Shown: positions 45,801 to 55,399 of the stretch, piece after piece
Numbering within the stretch: the first letter of the stretch is position 1
Layout: every line of letters starts with the position of its first letter
From: Sphingomonas palmae
Lineage (GTDB): Bacteria > Pseudomonadota > Alphaproteobacteria > Sphingomonadales > Sphingomonadaceae
Length of the DNA: 64,000 bases
Direction of reading: 5' to 3'
Assembly (NCBI RefSeq): GCF_900109565.1
Contig: NZ_FNZZ01000002.1
Span: 558,001-622,000, forward strand
Program-made: the position numbers and the translations under genes
The notes under the pieces: generated by a model
Told to the model about the DNA's origin: nothing
The model's input: only the letters and a program-made list of their open reading frames with translations
Database searches by the model: none

Positions 45801-46949
45801 TCACACACGTAACAGCCCGGTCAGCGGCCGTTCCGCCGTCGCCTGCGCGAACAGGCCGCGCCTGACCCGCTCGGGATCGAGCGCCAGGCTCTCCGCGACA
45901 GCGCCGGCAATGATCGCGTCGAGCGCGCTGGTCGGCCGCAGGTCGCGCGCTTCGTAAAGGCGCCCGGCGGCCAGGCCCGGCCAGTCGGCGATGACGCGCC
46001 CCCCCTTCACGTTGCCGCCGACCAGCATCGCGACCGAACCGGTGCCGTGATCGGTGCCGCCGGTGCCGTTGACCGACGCGGTCCGGCCGAACTCGGTCGC
46101 GACGAGCACCGTCGTCATGCCCCAAGCCGCGCCCAGTCCGTCGCGCAGCGCCGCGACGAGTGCGTCCAGGTTGCGTAACTGCCCCGCGAGCCGGCCCTGC
46201 TGCGCGTTGTGCGTGTCCCAGCCGAGCGTTTCCAGCATCGCGATCCTGGGTCCGTTCGGCTTGGTGAGGAAGCTGGCGGTCAGCCGGCCGAGGCTGGCTG
46301 GGTCCTGCTTCGCGCCGAGATCGCCCGCCAGCCCCTTGGTCTCCAGCGCCGCCGCCCACGGCGCATGCAGTTGCAAGTCGGCATCGTACAGCGCGGTGAC
46401 GCGCGTCATCAGGTCGTCCGCGGCGTGCGGCAGCGCGGAGGGCGCGTAGGAGGCGACCTGCACCGCGCCGCGCAGCGCGGTCGGCACCATCGGCGCGATC
46501 GCGATCGCTTCGTCCGCCGATCGCGGCAGCATCGCGACCAGCCGGTTCATCCACCCGTCACGCACCGCATAAGGCTGCGTGCCCCCGGTCTCGAGCACGT
46601 TCTGCCCGTCGAAGTGCGATCGGTCGCGGTACGGCGAGGCGACCGCGTGGACGAACAGCGCCTGCCCCCGCGCGTACATCGCGGCAATCTCGCTGAGCGC
46701 CGGGTGGAGCGTGAACATGCCGTCGAGCTTCACGCCCGCGCCGCCATCACCGATCAACGGCTCGCGCAAGCCGGCGAACGCCGGGTCACCGACGGGGCGC
46801 AGGATGTCGAGCCCGTCCGCCGCGCCGCGCTGGATGATGAACACGAAGCGGCGTTCGGTCGGCACGGTGGCGAGCGCGAGGCCGGGCGCGACGAACAGCG
46901 CGCCGGCGCCGAGTGTTGCGGTGGACAGGAATTGGCGGCGAGCGATCAT
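45801..46949 (-). CDS. DUF1501 domain protein (Tat-exported)
   Basis: It is a 382-residue protein with a twin-arginine signal (ARRQFLSTATLGAGALFVAP) and the alkaline-phosphatase-like DUF1501 core: FIIQRGAADGLDILRPVGDP, later VLVATEFGRTASVNGTGGTD and the metal-site-like DHGTGSVAMLVGG. DUF1501 and DUF1800 genes almost always occur in pairs, as here (4 bases apart), and are exported proteins of unknown activity. It is the last gene of the pair on the - strand. Confidence 0.92.
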   Translation of the reverse strand: MIARRQFLSTATLGAGALFVAPGLALATVPTERRFVFIIQRGAADGLDILRPVGDPAFAGLREPLIGDGGAGVKLDGMFTLHPALSEIAAMYARGQALFVHAVASPYRDRSHFDGQNVLETGGTQPYAVRDGWMNRLVAMLPRSADEAIAIAPMVPTALRGAVQVASYAPSALPHAADDLMTRVTALYDADLQLHAPWAAALETKGLAGDLGAKQDPASLGRLTASFLTKPNGPRIAMLETLGWDTHNAQQGRLAGQLRNLDALVAALRDGLGAAWGMTTVLVATEFGRTASVNGTGGTDHGTGSVAMLVGGNVKGGRVIADWPGLAAGRLYEARDLRPTSALDAIIAGAVAESLALDPERVRRGLFAQATAERPLTGLLRV

Positions 46950-46953
46950 GCGA

Positions 46954-48384
46954 TCATCTCCTCAGGAAATCGGGCGACACCAGCATCAGCGCGATTGCGC
47001 CGGCCGGGCTCTCGGAGTGGGCGATCTGGTCGGCCGTGTTCGCCGCGAGCGAGGCGGGCATGATCCGCAGCGCGACGATCCGCGCGTCGAGCGCCTGGCC
47101 GAGCGGCGCGGCCAGCCGCTGCGCGACTTCGACGCGGCGCAGCAGCGCGTTGGACGCGGCCCAGCTGGCGGCGACATCGTCCCATCCCGCAGGTGTGCCG
47201 GGCTTCCACACCCGCTGGCCGAGCTGCGTCTGGAGTGCCGCGATCTGCATCGCGCCGACGTCGCGCCGCCCGGTGCCGCGCAGCGCGGAGATCGTCCACT
47301 CCCACGGCGTCTTGAACTTGGTCGGCGCAGGCACCCACGCCTCGGGTGAGGCGATCAGCGCACGGTAGAGCGTCGGCAGGTCGCCGCCGCTGGCCGTAAA
47401 GCTCTGCGCCAGCCGCGCGACCATCGCGGGCGGCGGATCGTCGCCCGCGAAATGGCGCGCCAGCTTGGTCGCGACGTGCGTCGCGGTGGCGGGCGAGCAC
47501 GCGAAGTCCGCCAAGATCGCGCGCGCCTGCCCCTCGCCGCCCTCATCGTAGCGCTTGCCCAGGATCGTCCTGCTGCCGGGTTCGTGCTGGTTCGCGCGGA
47601 ACGCGAAGCGGTTGGGATCCCCGCCTGCGCCACCGCCCATTCCCTCCACCGACCAGCCGGTCAGCGCGCGCGCGAATTCGGTCACGTCGGCCTGCGTATA
47701 GCCCGAGCGGACACCCAGCGTGTGCAATTCCATGATCTCGCGCCCGAGATTCTCATTCAGGCCCCGCTTGCGCAGCGGATTGCGGGCGGCGTTGCGCAGC
47801 GCCGCGGGGCTGCCGGGACCGATCGATTGCGCCTGATTGAGGTAGATGAGCATCGCCGGATGCTGCTCGACCGCCAGCAGCATGTCGGAGAAGCGACCGA
47901 GCACGTGCGGGCGGATCGCGTCGCGCTCGAACGCGGCGGCGAAGGCGGTGATGGGCGCGTTGTCGGCCGAAACGCAGAAATGGTTGGACCAGAAATGTAC
48001 CATCCGCTCGACGAATGGTGCCTCGGTCGCGAGCGCGGCGTCGGCGCGCGCGCGAACGCCCTCGTTATAGAGCGCCTGCACGTCCTGCCGATAATCCTGC
48101 CGCGCCGCCTTCAGCATCGCCTTCGCGTCGCCGGGCTGCGTCGCGCCGGGCGACAGGGCGGCACGAGCCATCCTGGTTGCCTGCTGCTGTGCGCGGTACT
48201 GTGCAACCAGTTCACCCGCATCGAGGAGCGCGGCGTAGCGGGCCGGGCGCACATCGAAGCGGTCGAATTGCTGCGACACCCACCGCGCCGGGTCGGTCGG
48301 CGGCGCGTCGTCCGGCCGCGCGCCCAGACCGAAGCGGTTGAGCGCGATGGCGGCCGGGGACAGCTTGGCAGCCGCTACAGGCAT
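46954..48384 (-). CDS. DUF1800 domain protein
   Basis: It is a 476-residue protein with DUF1800 landmarks: AAIALNRFGLGARPDD at the start, ERMVHFWSNHFCVS, then LGREIMELHTLGVRSGYTQ and VTEFARALTGW. The family pairs with DUF1501; some members are linked to extracellular assembly, but the function is unproven. It lies upstream of DUF1501 with a 4-base gap and forms an operon with it. Confidence 0.93.
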   Translation of the reverse strand: MPVAAAKLSPAAIALNRFGLGARPDDAPPTDPARWVSQQFDRFDVRPARYAALLDAGELVAQYRAQQQATRMARAALSPGATQPGDAKAMLKAARQDYRQDVQALYNEGVRARADAALATEAPFVERMVHFWSNHFCVSADNAPITAFAAAFERDAIRPHVLGRFSDMLLAVEQHPAMLIYLNQAQSIGPGSPAALRNAARNPLRKRGLNENLGREIMELHTLGVRSGYTQADVTEFARALTGWSVEGMGGGAGGDPNRFAFRANQHEPGSRTILGKRYDEGGEGQARAILADFACSPATATHVATKLARHFAGDDPPPAMVARLAQSFTASGGDLPTLYRALIASPEAWVPAPTKFKTPWEWTISALRGTGRRDVGAMQIAALQTQLGQRVWKPGTPAGWDDVAASWAASNALLRRVEVAQRLAAPLGQALDARIVALRIMPASLAANTADQIAHSESPAGAIALMLVSPDFLRR

Positions 48385-48479
48385 GATCTTGGCTCCGCTG
48401 ATCCTGTTAGAACGCGGGCGCCCGTTGCCCGGCCGCCCTACCTCCTTGAACGGACGTGTTCCGCTTTTCCGTCGCAGGC

Positions 48480-48926
48480 CTAGTCGTTCGGCGCGCCGCG
48501 TCTGGTCGCCCGCCGGGTCATCGCCTCCGCCAGCCTCGCACGGTCCGCCGCGGGCAGTTCAGCCGCGAAGCTCACCGCTCGCCGCTCGACTGCGGCGCGC
48601 ACCGCCGTGTCGGCCGCGCGTGCGGCGTCCAGCACGGCGACGACCGCAGTCTGATCGACCGGGTTTTGCCTGAGCAGGTCGGCGGCGCGTGCCTTTGCCG
48701 CGCGCGACGCGTCGATCGTCGCGCGCATCGACTGCCGCGTCTGACGCAGGGCACGTCGGAACTGGCGCCGCTCGTCGGGCGGCAGCTCGGCACCCGCGAT
48801 GCGCAGCGACCCCGCATTCACCATCCGCTTGCCCGTGCGCAGCGACGCGTAACCGGCGACCAGCGCGGCCGCGAGGAACAGGTTGAGCAGGACCGAGACG
48901 ATCAGCGCCAGTCGGATACGAGACAT
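48480..48926 (-). CDS. CnrX/Spy-like periplasmic sensor protein without histidines
   Basis: It is a 148-residue protein: an N-terminal membrane helix (residues ~7-27, LALIVSVLLNLFLAAALVAG) and a periplasmic four-helix hairpin-like domain rich in Arg, Ala and Gln (LPPDERRQFRRALRQTRQSM), the pattern of the periplasmic heavy-metal-sensor family (CnrX, ZraP, Spy). It has no His and no Cys at all, so the usual metal ligands are missing. It lies 3 bases after the anti-sigma-like gene and belongs to the sigma / anti-sigma / sensor unit. Confidence 0.75.
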   Translation of the reverse strand: MSRIRLALIVSVLLNLFLAAALVAGYASLRTGKRMVNAGSLRIAGAELPPDERRQFRRALRQTRQSMRATIDASRAAKARAADLLRQNPVDQTAVVAVLDAARAADTAVRAAVERRAVSFAAELPAADRARLAEAMTRRATRRGAPND

Positions 48927-48929
48927 CGT

Positions 48930-49328
48930 CTAGCCCTCCATACCGGCCACGTCGCCGAACGACGTGCTGCCCGCCGCCATGTCGACCGGCGGCGCGACCG
49001 CGACCGCTGCCGTGCCCGCGACCACGCCCGCGAGCGTCGCCGCCAGCCCGAAGCCCGACCACCACCAGCGCTGCCGGATGCGCGCGCTGCGGGTGCCGAC
49101 CGCTGCCTTACTCCCGATACGCGCCGCGAGCCCGGCCGCCGGTGCCGGGATCGTCCATTGGTCGAGCCGCGCGTCGAGCAACAGCGCATCGGCGAGGATG
49201 GCGCGCCCCTCCGGCGTCAACGCCACGCGCGCCGCCGCCGCGCGGTGCGCGACCGGCCAGCGCGCCACCACGCCGCCATAGGCGTCCGCCAGGTCGCGGA
49301 AACGATCGAGGTCGAGCGGATCAGTCAT
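48930..49328 (-). CDS. Probable anti-sigma factor (membrane)
   Basis: It is a 132-residue protein: a cytosolic N-terminal ~85 residues, one membrane helix (about 90-112, WWWSGFGLAATLAGVVAGTAA) and a short periplasmic tail. It lacks the H-x3-C-x2-C zinc anti-sigma motif. The assignment as anti-sigma rests on its 8-base overlap with the ECF sigma gene and the single-helix topology, like CnrY. Confidence 0.65.
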   Translation of the reverse strand: MTDPLDLDRFRDLADAYGGVVARWPVAHRAAAARVALTPEGRAILADALLLDARLDQWTIPAPAAGLAARIGSKAAVGTRSARIRQRWWWSGFGLAATLAGVVAGTAAVAVAPPVDMAAGSTSFGDVAGMEG

Positions 49329-49881
49329 CTTGCCTGCTTTCCTGCGACGGCATCAGCCGCGTGCGCAACGTACGTCTTCCCCGCGCCAGCAACGATTCGA
49401 GCGCCTCGATGCTGACGCCCAGCGCCTCTGCGGCCTCCGCGCCGGAGAGATCCTGATAGTGGACCAGCAGGATCGCCTCGCGCTGCCGCTCGGGCAATTG
49501 CGCGATCGCGGTCGCGACCTGCGCTCCCCGCTCCGCCACCAATAGTGCAGCCTCGGCGTCGGGCGCGGGGTCCGCGAGATCGGGCACCGCGTCGCTCGTC
49601 ACCTCGCGGCGGCGGCGAAGCCGGTCGCGACACAGGTTGAGCACGACGGTGTGCAACCACGTGTCGACGCGCGCGCGATCCGGCTGCCACGTGCCCGCGA
49701 CCCGCCACACCCGCGCAAACGCCTCCTGCGCCACGTCCTCCGCCGCCGCGCGGTCGCGCAGCATCCGCGTGGCGAGCGCCAAAATACGCGGCAGCTTGGC
49801 GGACACGAGCAGCCGGGTCGCGGCCGCATCGCCGCGCCCTATCCGCGCGATCAGGTCGGCGTCGGGATCGCTCCCGCTCAA
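49321..49881 (-). CDS. ECF RNA polymerase sigma factor
   Basis: It is a 186-residue protein with sigma region 2 (LATRMLRDRAAAEDVAQEAF, then ARVWRVAGTW) and region 4 (AIAQLPERQREAILLVHYQD, then LSGAEAAEALGVSIEALESL). It should direct transcription of a small regulon under control of the membrane protein encoded downstream, which overlaps its stop by 8 bases. The order sigma / anti-sigma / periplasmic sensor parallels the cnrH, cnrY, cnrX set of Cupriavidus, although in a different gene order. Confidence 0.93.
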   Translation of the reverse strand: MSGSDPDADLIARIGRGDAAATRLLVSAKLPRILALATRMLRDRAAAEDVAQEAFARVWRVAGTWQPDRARVDTWLHTVVLNLCRDRLRRRREVTSDAVPDLADPAPDAEAALLVAERGAQVATAIAQLPERQREAILLVHYQDLSGAEAAEALGVSIEALESLLARGRRTLRTRLMPSQESRQDD

Positions 49882-49917
49882 GCCTGCTCGACGCCTTCGC
49901 CATCGCGCAACGTCACG

Positions 49918-50349
49918 TCACGCCTCCGGCGCGACGCGCCTCGCGGATTTGCGCGCCGCGAATCGCTCGGTCGGTGACAGCACGCCGTCGTGGTCGGTGT
50001 CCAACCGCGCGAATCGACGCGTCAGCATCGACGCGATCTCCTGCCGGTCGACCATGCCGTCATCGTTGCGGTCGAGCCTGGCGAAGCGGCGGGCGGGATC
50101 GCCCTTTCCTCCGGTTGCGGCGGCGAGGTATTCCGCCCGGCTGACCTTGCCGTCACCATCGGTATCGGCGGCGAGCACCCGCCGCTCACGCCGGCTGGTG
50201 AAATCCTGCAGCGTCAGTCCGCTTCTCGGCCGCGCGGCAGCGCTATCGTTCTGCGCCGCGGGCGGCATCGCCTGTCCGCACGCCATCGCCGGCAGCAGCA
50301 GGGCGAGCGCGGTCGATGCTGCACCATATCGCGTCTTGATGGTCGTCAC
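49918..50349 (-). CDS. Secreted EF-hand protein
   Basis: It is a 143-residue protein with a signal peptide (cleavage near ACG|QA, possible lipobox-like C24) and three EF-hand loops: DTDGDGKVSRAEY, DRNDDGMVDRQE and DTDHDGVLSPTE, each with Asp at positions 1, 3 and 5 and a Glu at 12. It is a periplasmic or envelope Ca2+-binding protein. It lies upstream of the ECF sigma gene with a 36-base gap and may be in the same transcript. Confidence 0.87.
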   Translation of the reverse strand: MTTIKTRYGAASTALALLLPAMACGQAMPPAAQNDSAAARPRSGLTLQDFTSRRERRVLAADTDGDGKVSRAEYLAAATGGKGDPARRFARLDRNDDGMVDRQEIASMLTRRFARLDTDHDGVLSPTERFAARKSARRVAPEA

Positions 50350-50425
50350 GCTGCTCTTGTCCCCGTCATGCTCGTGTCACGCATCAACGTCGCCGGGCGG
50401 CGCGGACGCCGCCCGTGCGGATCGC

Positions 50426-50680
50426 TCAACGATAGCGCCAGCCGCCGTGCCAGCGATAGCGGTGGCCCCAGAACCGGTTGCCGTACCAGTAACCGCGCCC
50501 GGGATAGTAACGGTGCACGATATAGGCGCGCGGGGCATAACGCGGGCCGCGGTTGGACACGCAGCGGCCGTAATAGCCGCGGTGGAAACCGGGGCCGCAA
50601 CCCTGACGTGCCTCGGCCGGCGCACTCGCCATCACCATGCCGCCCAGCGCCGCTGCCGCCAAAAGAAGGGTCTTCATCAT
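50426..50680 (-). CDS. Small secreted Gly/Tyr/Arg-rich protein
   Basis: It is an 84-residue protein with a signal peptide (MMKTLLLAAAALGGMVMASA|PAEA) and a mature part rich in Tyr, Arg, Gly and Trp (GPRYAPRAYIVHRYYPGRGY), with two cysteines (C28, C40). This resembles the sphingomonad 'GCG_CRPN'-type small exported proteins. The start is supported by AAGGAG 5 bases upstream of 50680. Function unknown. Confidence 0.72.
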   Translation of the reverse strand: MMKTLLLAAAALGGMVMASAPAEARQGCGPGFHRGYYGRCVSNRGPRYAPRAYIVHRYYPGRGYWYGNRFWGHRYRWHGGWRYR

Positions 50681-50805
50681 CGATACTCCTTCACGCTTCG
50701 TCACGTCACGGTGACGACCAGACGTTGAACGGAGTTTGCCCGCCGATCCGTCGGTGAGCATCCGATAAAAAATCGACAATTGCTGCCCAATCGCGCGCCG
50801 CGAAC

Positions 50806-52088
<1,283 letters not shown>

Positions 52089-52092
<4 letters not shown>

Positions 52093-53894
52093 TTCGCCCT
52101 CCTGAGCGTCAGCACGAACCCCGCGCCCGACAAATGCGGCGCGTCGTCGACCGCGAGCTCGCCGCCGAATTCGCGCGCGATGTCGCGTGCGATCGCCAGG
52201 CCCAGCCCCAGGCCATCGGCACGGCCGGTGACGAAGGGCGTGAACAGCGTGTCGCGCACTTCCGGCGCGATCCCCGTACCGTTGTCCGATACCCTGACCG
52301 TTACCGTATCGGCGGACGCGGCCACGCCGAGGTGTATCGCCTGCCGCACGACGCCGGCGGTTGCGTCGAGCGCGTTCTGCGTCAGATTGACCAGCACCTG
52401 TTCCAGTCGGATCCGATCGCCGAGGACGCGAGTGTCGCGAACACTCGCGGGCACGTCGAGCGTCAACGCACCGCGCACCCGCTCTCCCATCAACAGCAGC
52501 AGCCCGTCGATCACCTCGCCGATCGTGGTGTTTCCCGACGCGCTGCGCCCCCGACGCGAGAAGGCGCGCAACTCGCCGGTGATCGCTCCGATGCGGTCGG
52601 TCAGCGCGACGATGTGGTCCAGATTCTCGCGCGCGCGCTCGGGTGCGGCGCGGTCGAGCAGGATCGTGCCGTTCTCGGCGAAGGTGCGGATCGCGGCGAC
52701 GGGCTGGTTGATTTCGTGCGCGACGCCCGCGGTAATCTGGCCGAGCGAGCCGAGCCGGCTGGCGAGTGCCAGTTCCTCGCGCGCGGTGCGGTAGCGCTGG
52801 TCGGCAGCGAGCCGCTCGGCCGATTCGACGCTCAACCGCGCATTCGCGTCGCGCAGTTCTGCGGTACGCGCGGCAACCTCACGCTCGAGACCGGCGCGCG
52901 CCTCGCGCTGCAGTCGCCGCCGCTCCGCCGAGCGCCACGTTGCGCCCGCGATCACCGCGACGACGAACAGCAATCCAAGCGCCCACAAGGTCGCCTGCTG
53001 CCGCGCTGCAGTCAGCGCCGGCGCGAGCGGGGCAAGGTGCAACACTCCGCCGCCCGCGAGTGGTGATGCCGTACGTGCCACGCGGTAGCCGACCGGCTCA
53101 CCCGGCGCACTCGCATCCTTGCCCGCGATGGAGAGCGGCACGCGCGTCGGCAAGGACCGCCCGAATTGCAGCGTGCGCCGCGCTAGCGCGGCGGTCGCGC
53201 GGTCGAGTCCGTCGAGCGCGTGAAAGCGCCAGTCCGGGCGGCTGGTCACCAGCACGATGCCACGCCGATCGGTCGCGACGCTGACGCCCGGCGTGCGCGC
53301 CCATTGCGCCTCCACCCGGTCGAACTCGACCTTGACCACGACGACACCGAGCGTGCGGCCCGCCCGAGTCACCCGGCGCGACAGGTACAGCCCCGGCCGT
53401 CCGCTGACGGTGCCGAGCGCGAACAATTCGGCCGAGCCGTCACGCATCGCGTCGATGAAATACGGGCGAAAGCTGTAATCCTGCCCGACGAAGCTGGTCG
53501 GCAGGCGCCAGTTGCTCGCCGCCACGGTGCGCCCGCTTTGATCGATCGCGTAGATAACGGCGGCGTTGGTCCGCGCCGCGAGCAATTCGAGCGTCCGGTC
53601 GAGTCGTTGTTGCGCTCCATCGCCGGCCAGCGCCGCGGCAACGTCGGGATATTCGACCAGCACCAGCGGCAGCAGCCGGAACTTTTCCAGCTCGCTCGCC
53701 AGCAATCCGGCGTGATTGGCGGCAATCGTCGCTGCGGCCTTGTCGGTGGCGGCGCGCGCCCGCGCCTCGGTCCAGCGCCACGCGCTCCAGCCGAGCGCCG
53801 CGCATGCGACGCCCGCGAACACGACGAACAGGATCGAGCGCCGCCAATGTGCGGTTTTCCACACACTTTCCTGTCCCGCGGCACCATCGGACAT
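52089..53894 (-). CDS. dctB: DctB-type sensor histidine kinase
   Basis: It is a 601-residue kinase. Membrane helices at about 20-40 and 292-312 enclose a periplasmic double-PAS (Cache) sensor with RPYFIDAMRDGSAELFALGT, which in DctB binds C4-dicarboxylates. A coiled coil leads to the H box GVAHEINQP and the ATP-binding G boxes (VSDNGTGIAP, GLGLGLAIARDI). The stop overlaps the dctD start. It is divergent from dctA with 153 bases between. Confidence 0.93.
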
Positions 53895-54047
53895 GCCTAG
53901 CTGATCACCCTCGTCTTTCGCCCAGACGCTCTTTCTGCCGTCTTCGCAGTAACTTACCCTTCGCGTCGCCCTAACGTGGTGCGTGCGTCATCCGCCTCTA
54001 CACTGTACGCAACGTTCCGCCACGAGAACGCGGAAAAGGTGAGGATC

Positions 54048-55397
54048 ATGAACAGCCCGTCTGTCAGTACGAACGCATATCCGAGCGACGCCCAGGCGGC
54101 GGCACGGCGGCCGTTCTACACGCATCTCTACGCGCAGGTGCTGTTCGCGATTCTGCTCGGCGCATTGGTCGGTCATTTCGCCCCCCAGACGGGCGAGGCG
54201 CTCAAGCCGCTGGGCGATGCCTTCATCAAGCTGGTGAAGATGGTGATCGCGCCCGTCATCTTCTTGACATTGGTCAGCGGCATCGCGGGCATGAAGGAAC
54301 TTGGCGCAGTCGGGCGTGTCGCCGGCAAGGCGTTCGGCTATTTCCTGTTCTTCTCCACTCTCGCGCTGATCGTCGGACTGATCGTCGCCAATGTGGTGCG
54401 GCCGGGCGCGGGGATGAACATCGACCCCGTCGGGCTCGATAGCGGCGCCATCGCGGGCTACGCGCATCAGGCGCACGAGACGACGCTGACCGGCTTCCTG
54501 CTCGGCATCATCCCCGACACGCTCGTCTCCGCGCTGATCCAAGGCAACATCCTGCAGGTGCTGCTGGTTGCGATCCTGACCGGCATTACGATCAGCCTGG
54601 TCGGCGAGCCCGCGCAGCCCGTGCTCGACCTGATCGAGCGGCTGGGCACGATCGTGTTCCGCCTGACCGGCATCCTGATGCGCGCGGCGCCGATCGGCGC
54701 GTTCGGTGCGATCGCGTTCACCGTCGGCAAGTACGGCGCGGGCAGCCTGGTCAATCTGGGTGGTCTGGTCGCGACCTTTTACGCCACCTCCTTGCTGTTC
54801 GTGCTGGTGGTGCTCGGTACCGTCGCGCGCGTGCATGGCTTCTCGATCCTGAAGCTGATCGCGTACCTGAAGGCGGAGCTGCTGCTCGTGCTCGGCACCT
54901 CGTCGTCGGAAGCCGCGCTGCCCAATCTCATCGCCAAGCTGGAGGCAGCGGGGTGCGACCGCGGCGTCGTCGGGCTGGTCGTGCCGACCGGTTACTCGTT
55001 CAACCTCGACGGCACTAACATCTACATGACGCTTGCCGCCTTGTTCATCGCGCAGGCGTGCAACGTCGACCTGACGCTGGGACAGCAATTGCTGCTGCTC
55101 GGCGTCGCGATGCTGTCGTCGAAGGGGGCGGCAGGCGTCACCGGTGCGGGGTTCATCACGCTCGCCGCCACCTTGTCGATCGTGCCGTCGGTGCCGCTCG
55201 CCGGCATGGCGCTGATCCTCGGCGTCGACCGCTTCATGTCCGAATGCCGCAGCCTCACCAACTTCATCGGCAACGGCGTCGCCGCGATCGTCGTCGCGCG
55301 CTGGGAAGGCAAGCTCGATCTCGAGCGGCTGCGCGCCACGCTCAACAACGAGGAGCCCGCAAAGACGGCTCCCGCCACAACGATACAGGGAGAGTGA
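54048..55397 (+). CDS. dctA: C4-dicarboxylate/H+ symporter
   Basis: It is a 449-residue DAACS-family transporter for succinate, fumarate and malate. Motifs are the Ser-rich reentrant loop [14 protein letters not shown], the [20 protein letters not shown] segment and the [19 protein letters not shown] loop. The start is ATG 54048; an upstream frame from 53976 lacks similarity. It heads an operon with the TonB receptor and SGNH genes. I see no -24/-12 sigma-54 promoter in the 153 bases upstream, in agreement with the DctD defect. Confidence 0.95.
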   Translation: MNSPSVSTNAYPSDAQAAARRPFYTHLYAQVLFAILLGALVGHFAPQTGEALKPLGDAFIKLVKMVIAPVIFLTLVSGIAGMKELGAVGRVAGKAFGYFLFFSTLALIVGLIVANVVRPGAGMNIDPVGLDSGAIAGYAHQAHETTLTGFLLGIIPDTLVSALIQGNILQVLLVAILTGITISLVGEPAQPVLDLIERLGTIVFRLTGILMRAAPIGAFGAIAFTVGKYGAGSLVNLGGLVATFYATSLLFVLVVLGTVARVHGFSILKLIAYLKAELLLVLGTSSSEAALPNLIAKLEAAGCDRGVVGLVVPTGYSFNLDGTNIYMTLAALFIAQACNVDLTLGQQLLLLGVAMLSSKGAAGVTGAGFITLAATLSIVPSVPLAGMALILGVDRFMSECRSLTNFIGNGVAAIVVARWEGKLDLERLRATLNNEEPAKTAPATTIQGE

Positions 55398-55399
55398 TT

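Noticed and set aside
45649..46554. 301-codon frame on the - strand ending with MVPRDGIEPPTLRFS
   Set aside because: It is a shadow of DUF1501 plus the antisense of the tRNA-Phe fragment. This peptide is a well-known spurious translation near tRNA sequences.
53895..54047. Possible sigma-54 promoter between dctB and dctA
   Set aside because: I looked for TGGCAC-N5-TTGC on both strands and found no acceptable match; TGGTGCGTGCG near 53975 does not fit.
55058..55399. N-terminal extension of the TonB receptor frame
   Set aside because: It lies out of frame within dctA. The GTG at 55400 begins a clear signal peptide and has a Shine-Dalgarno.
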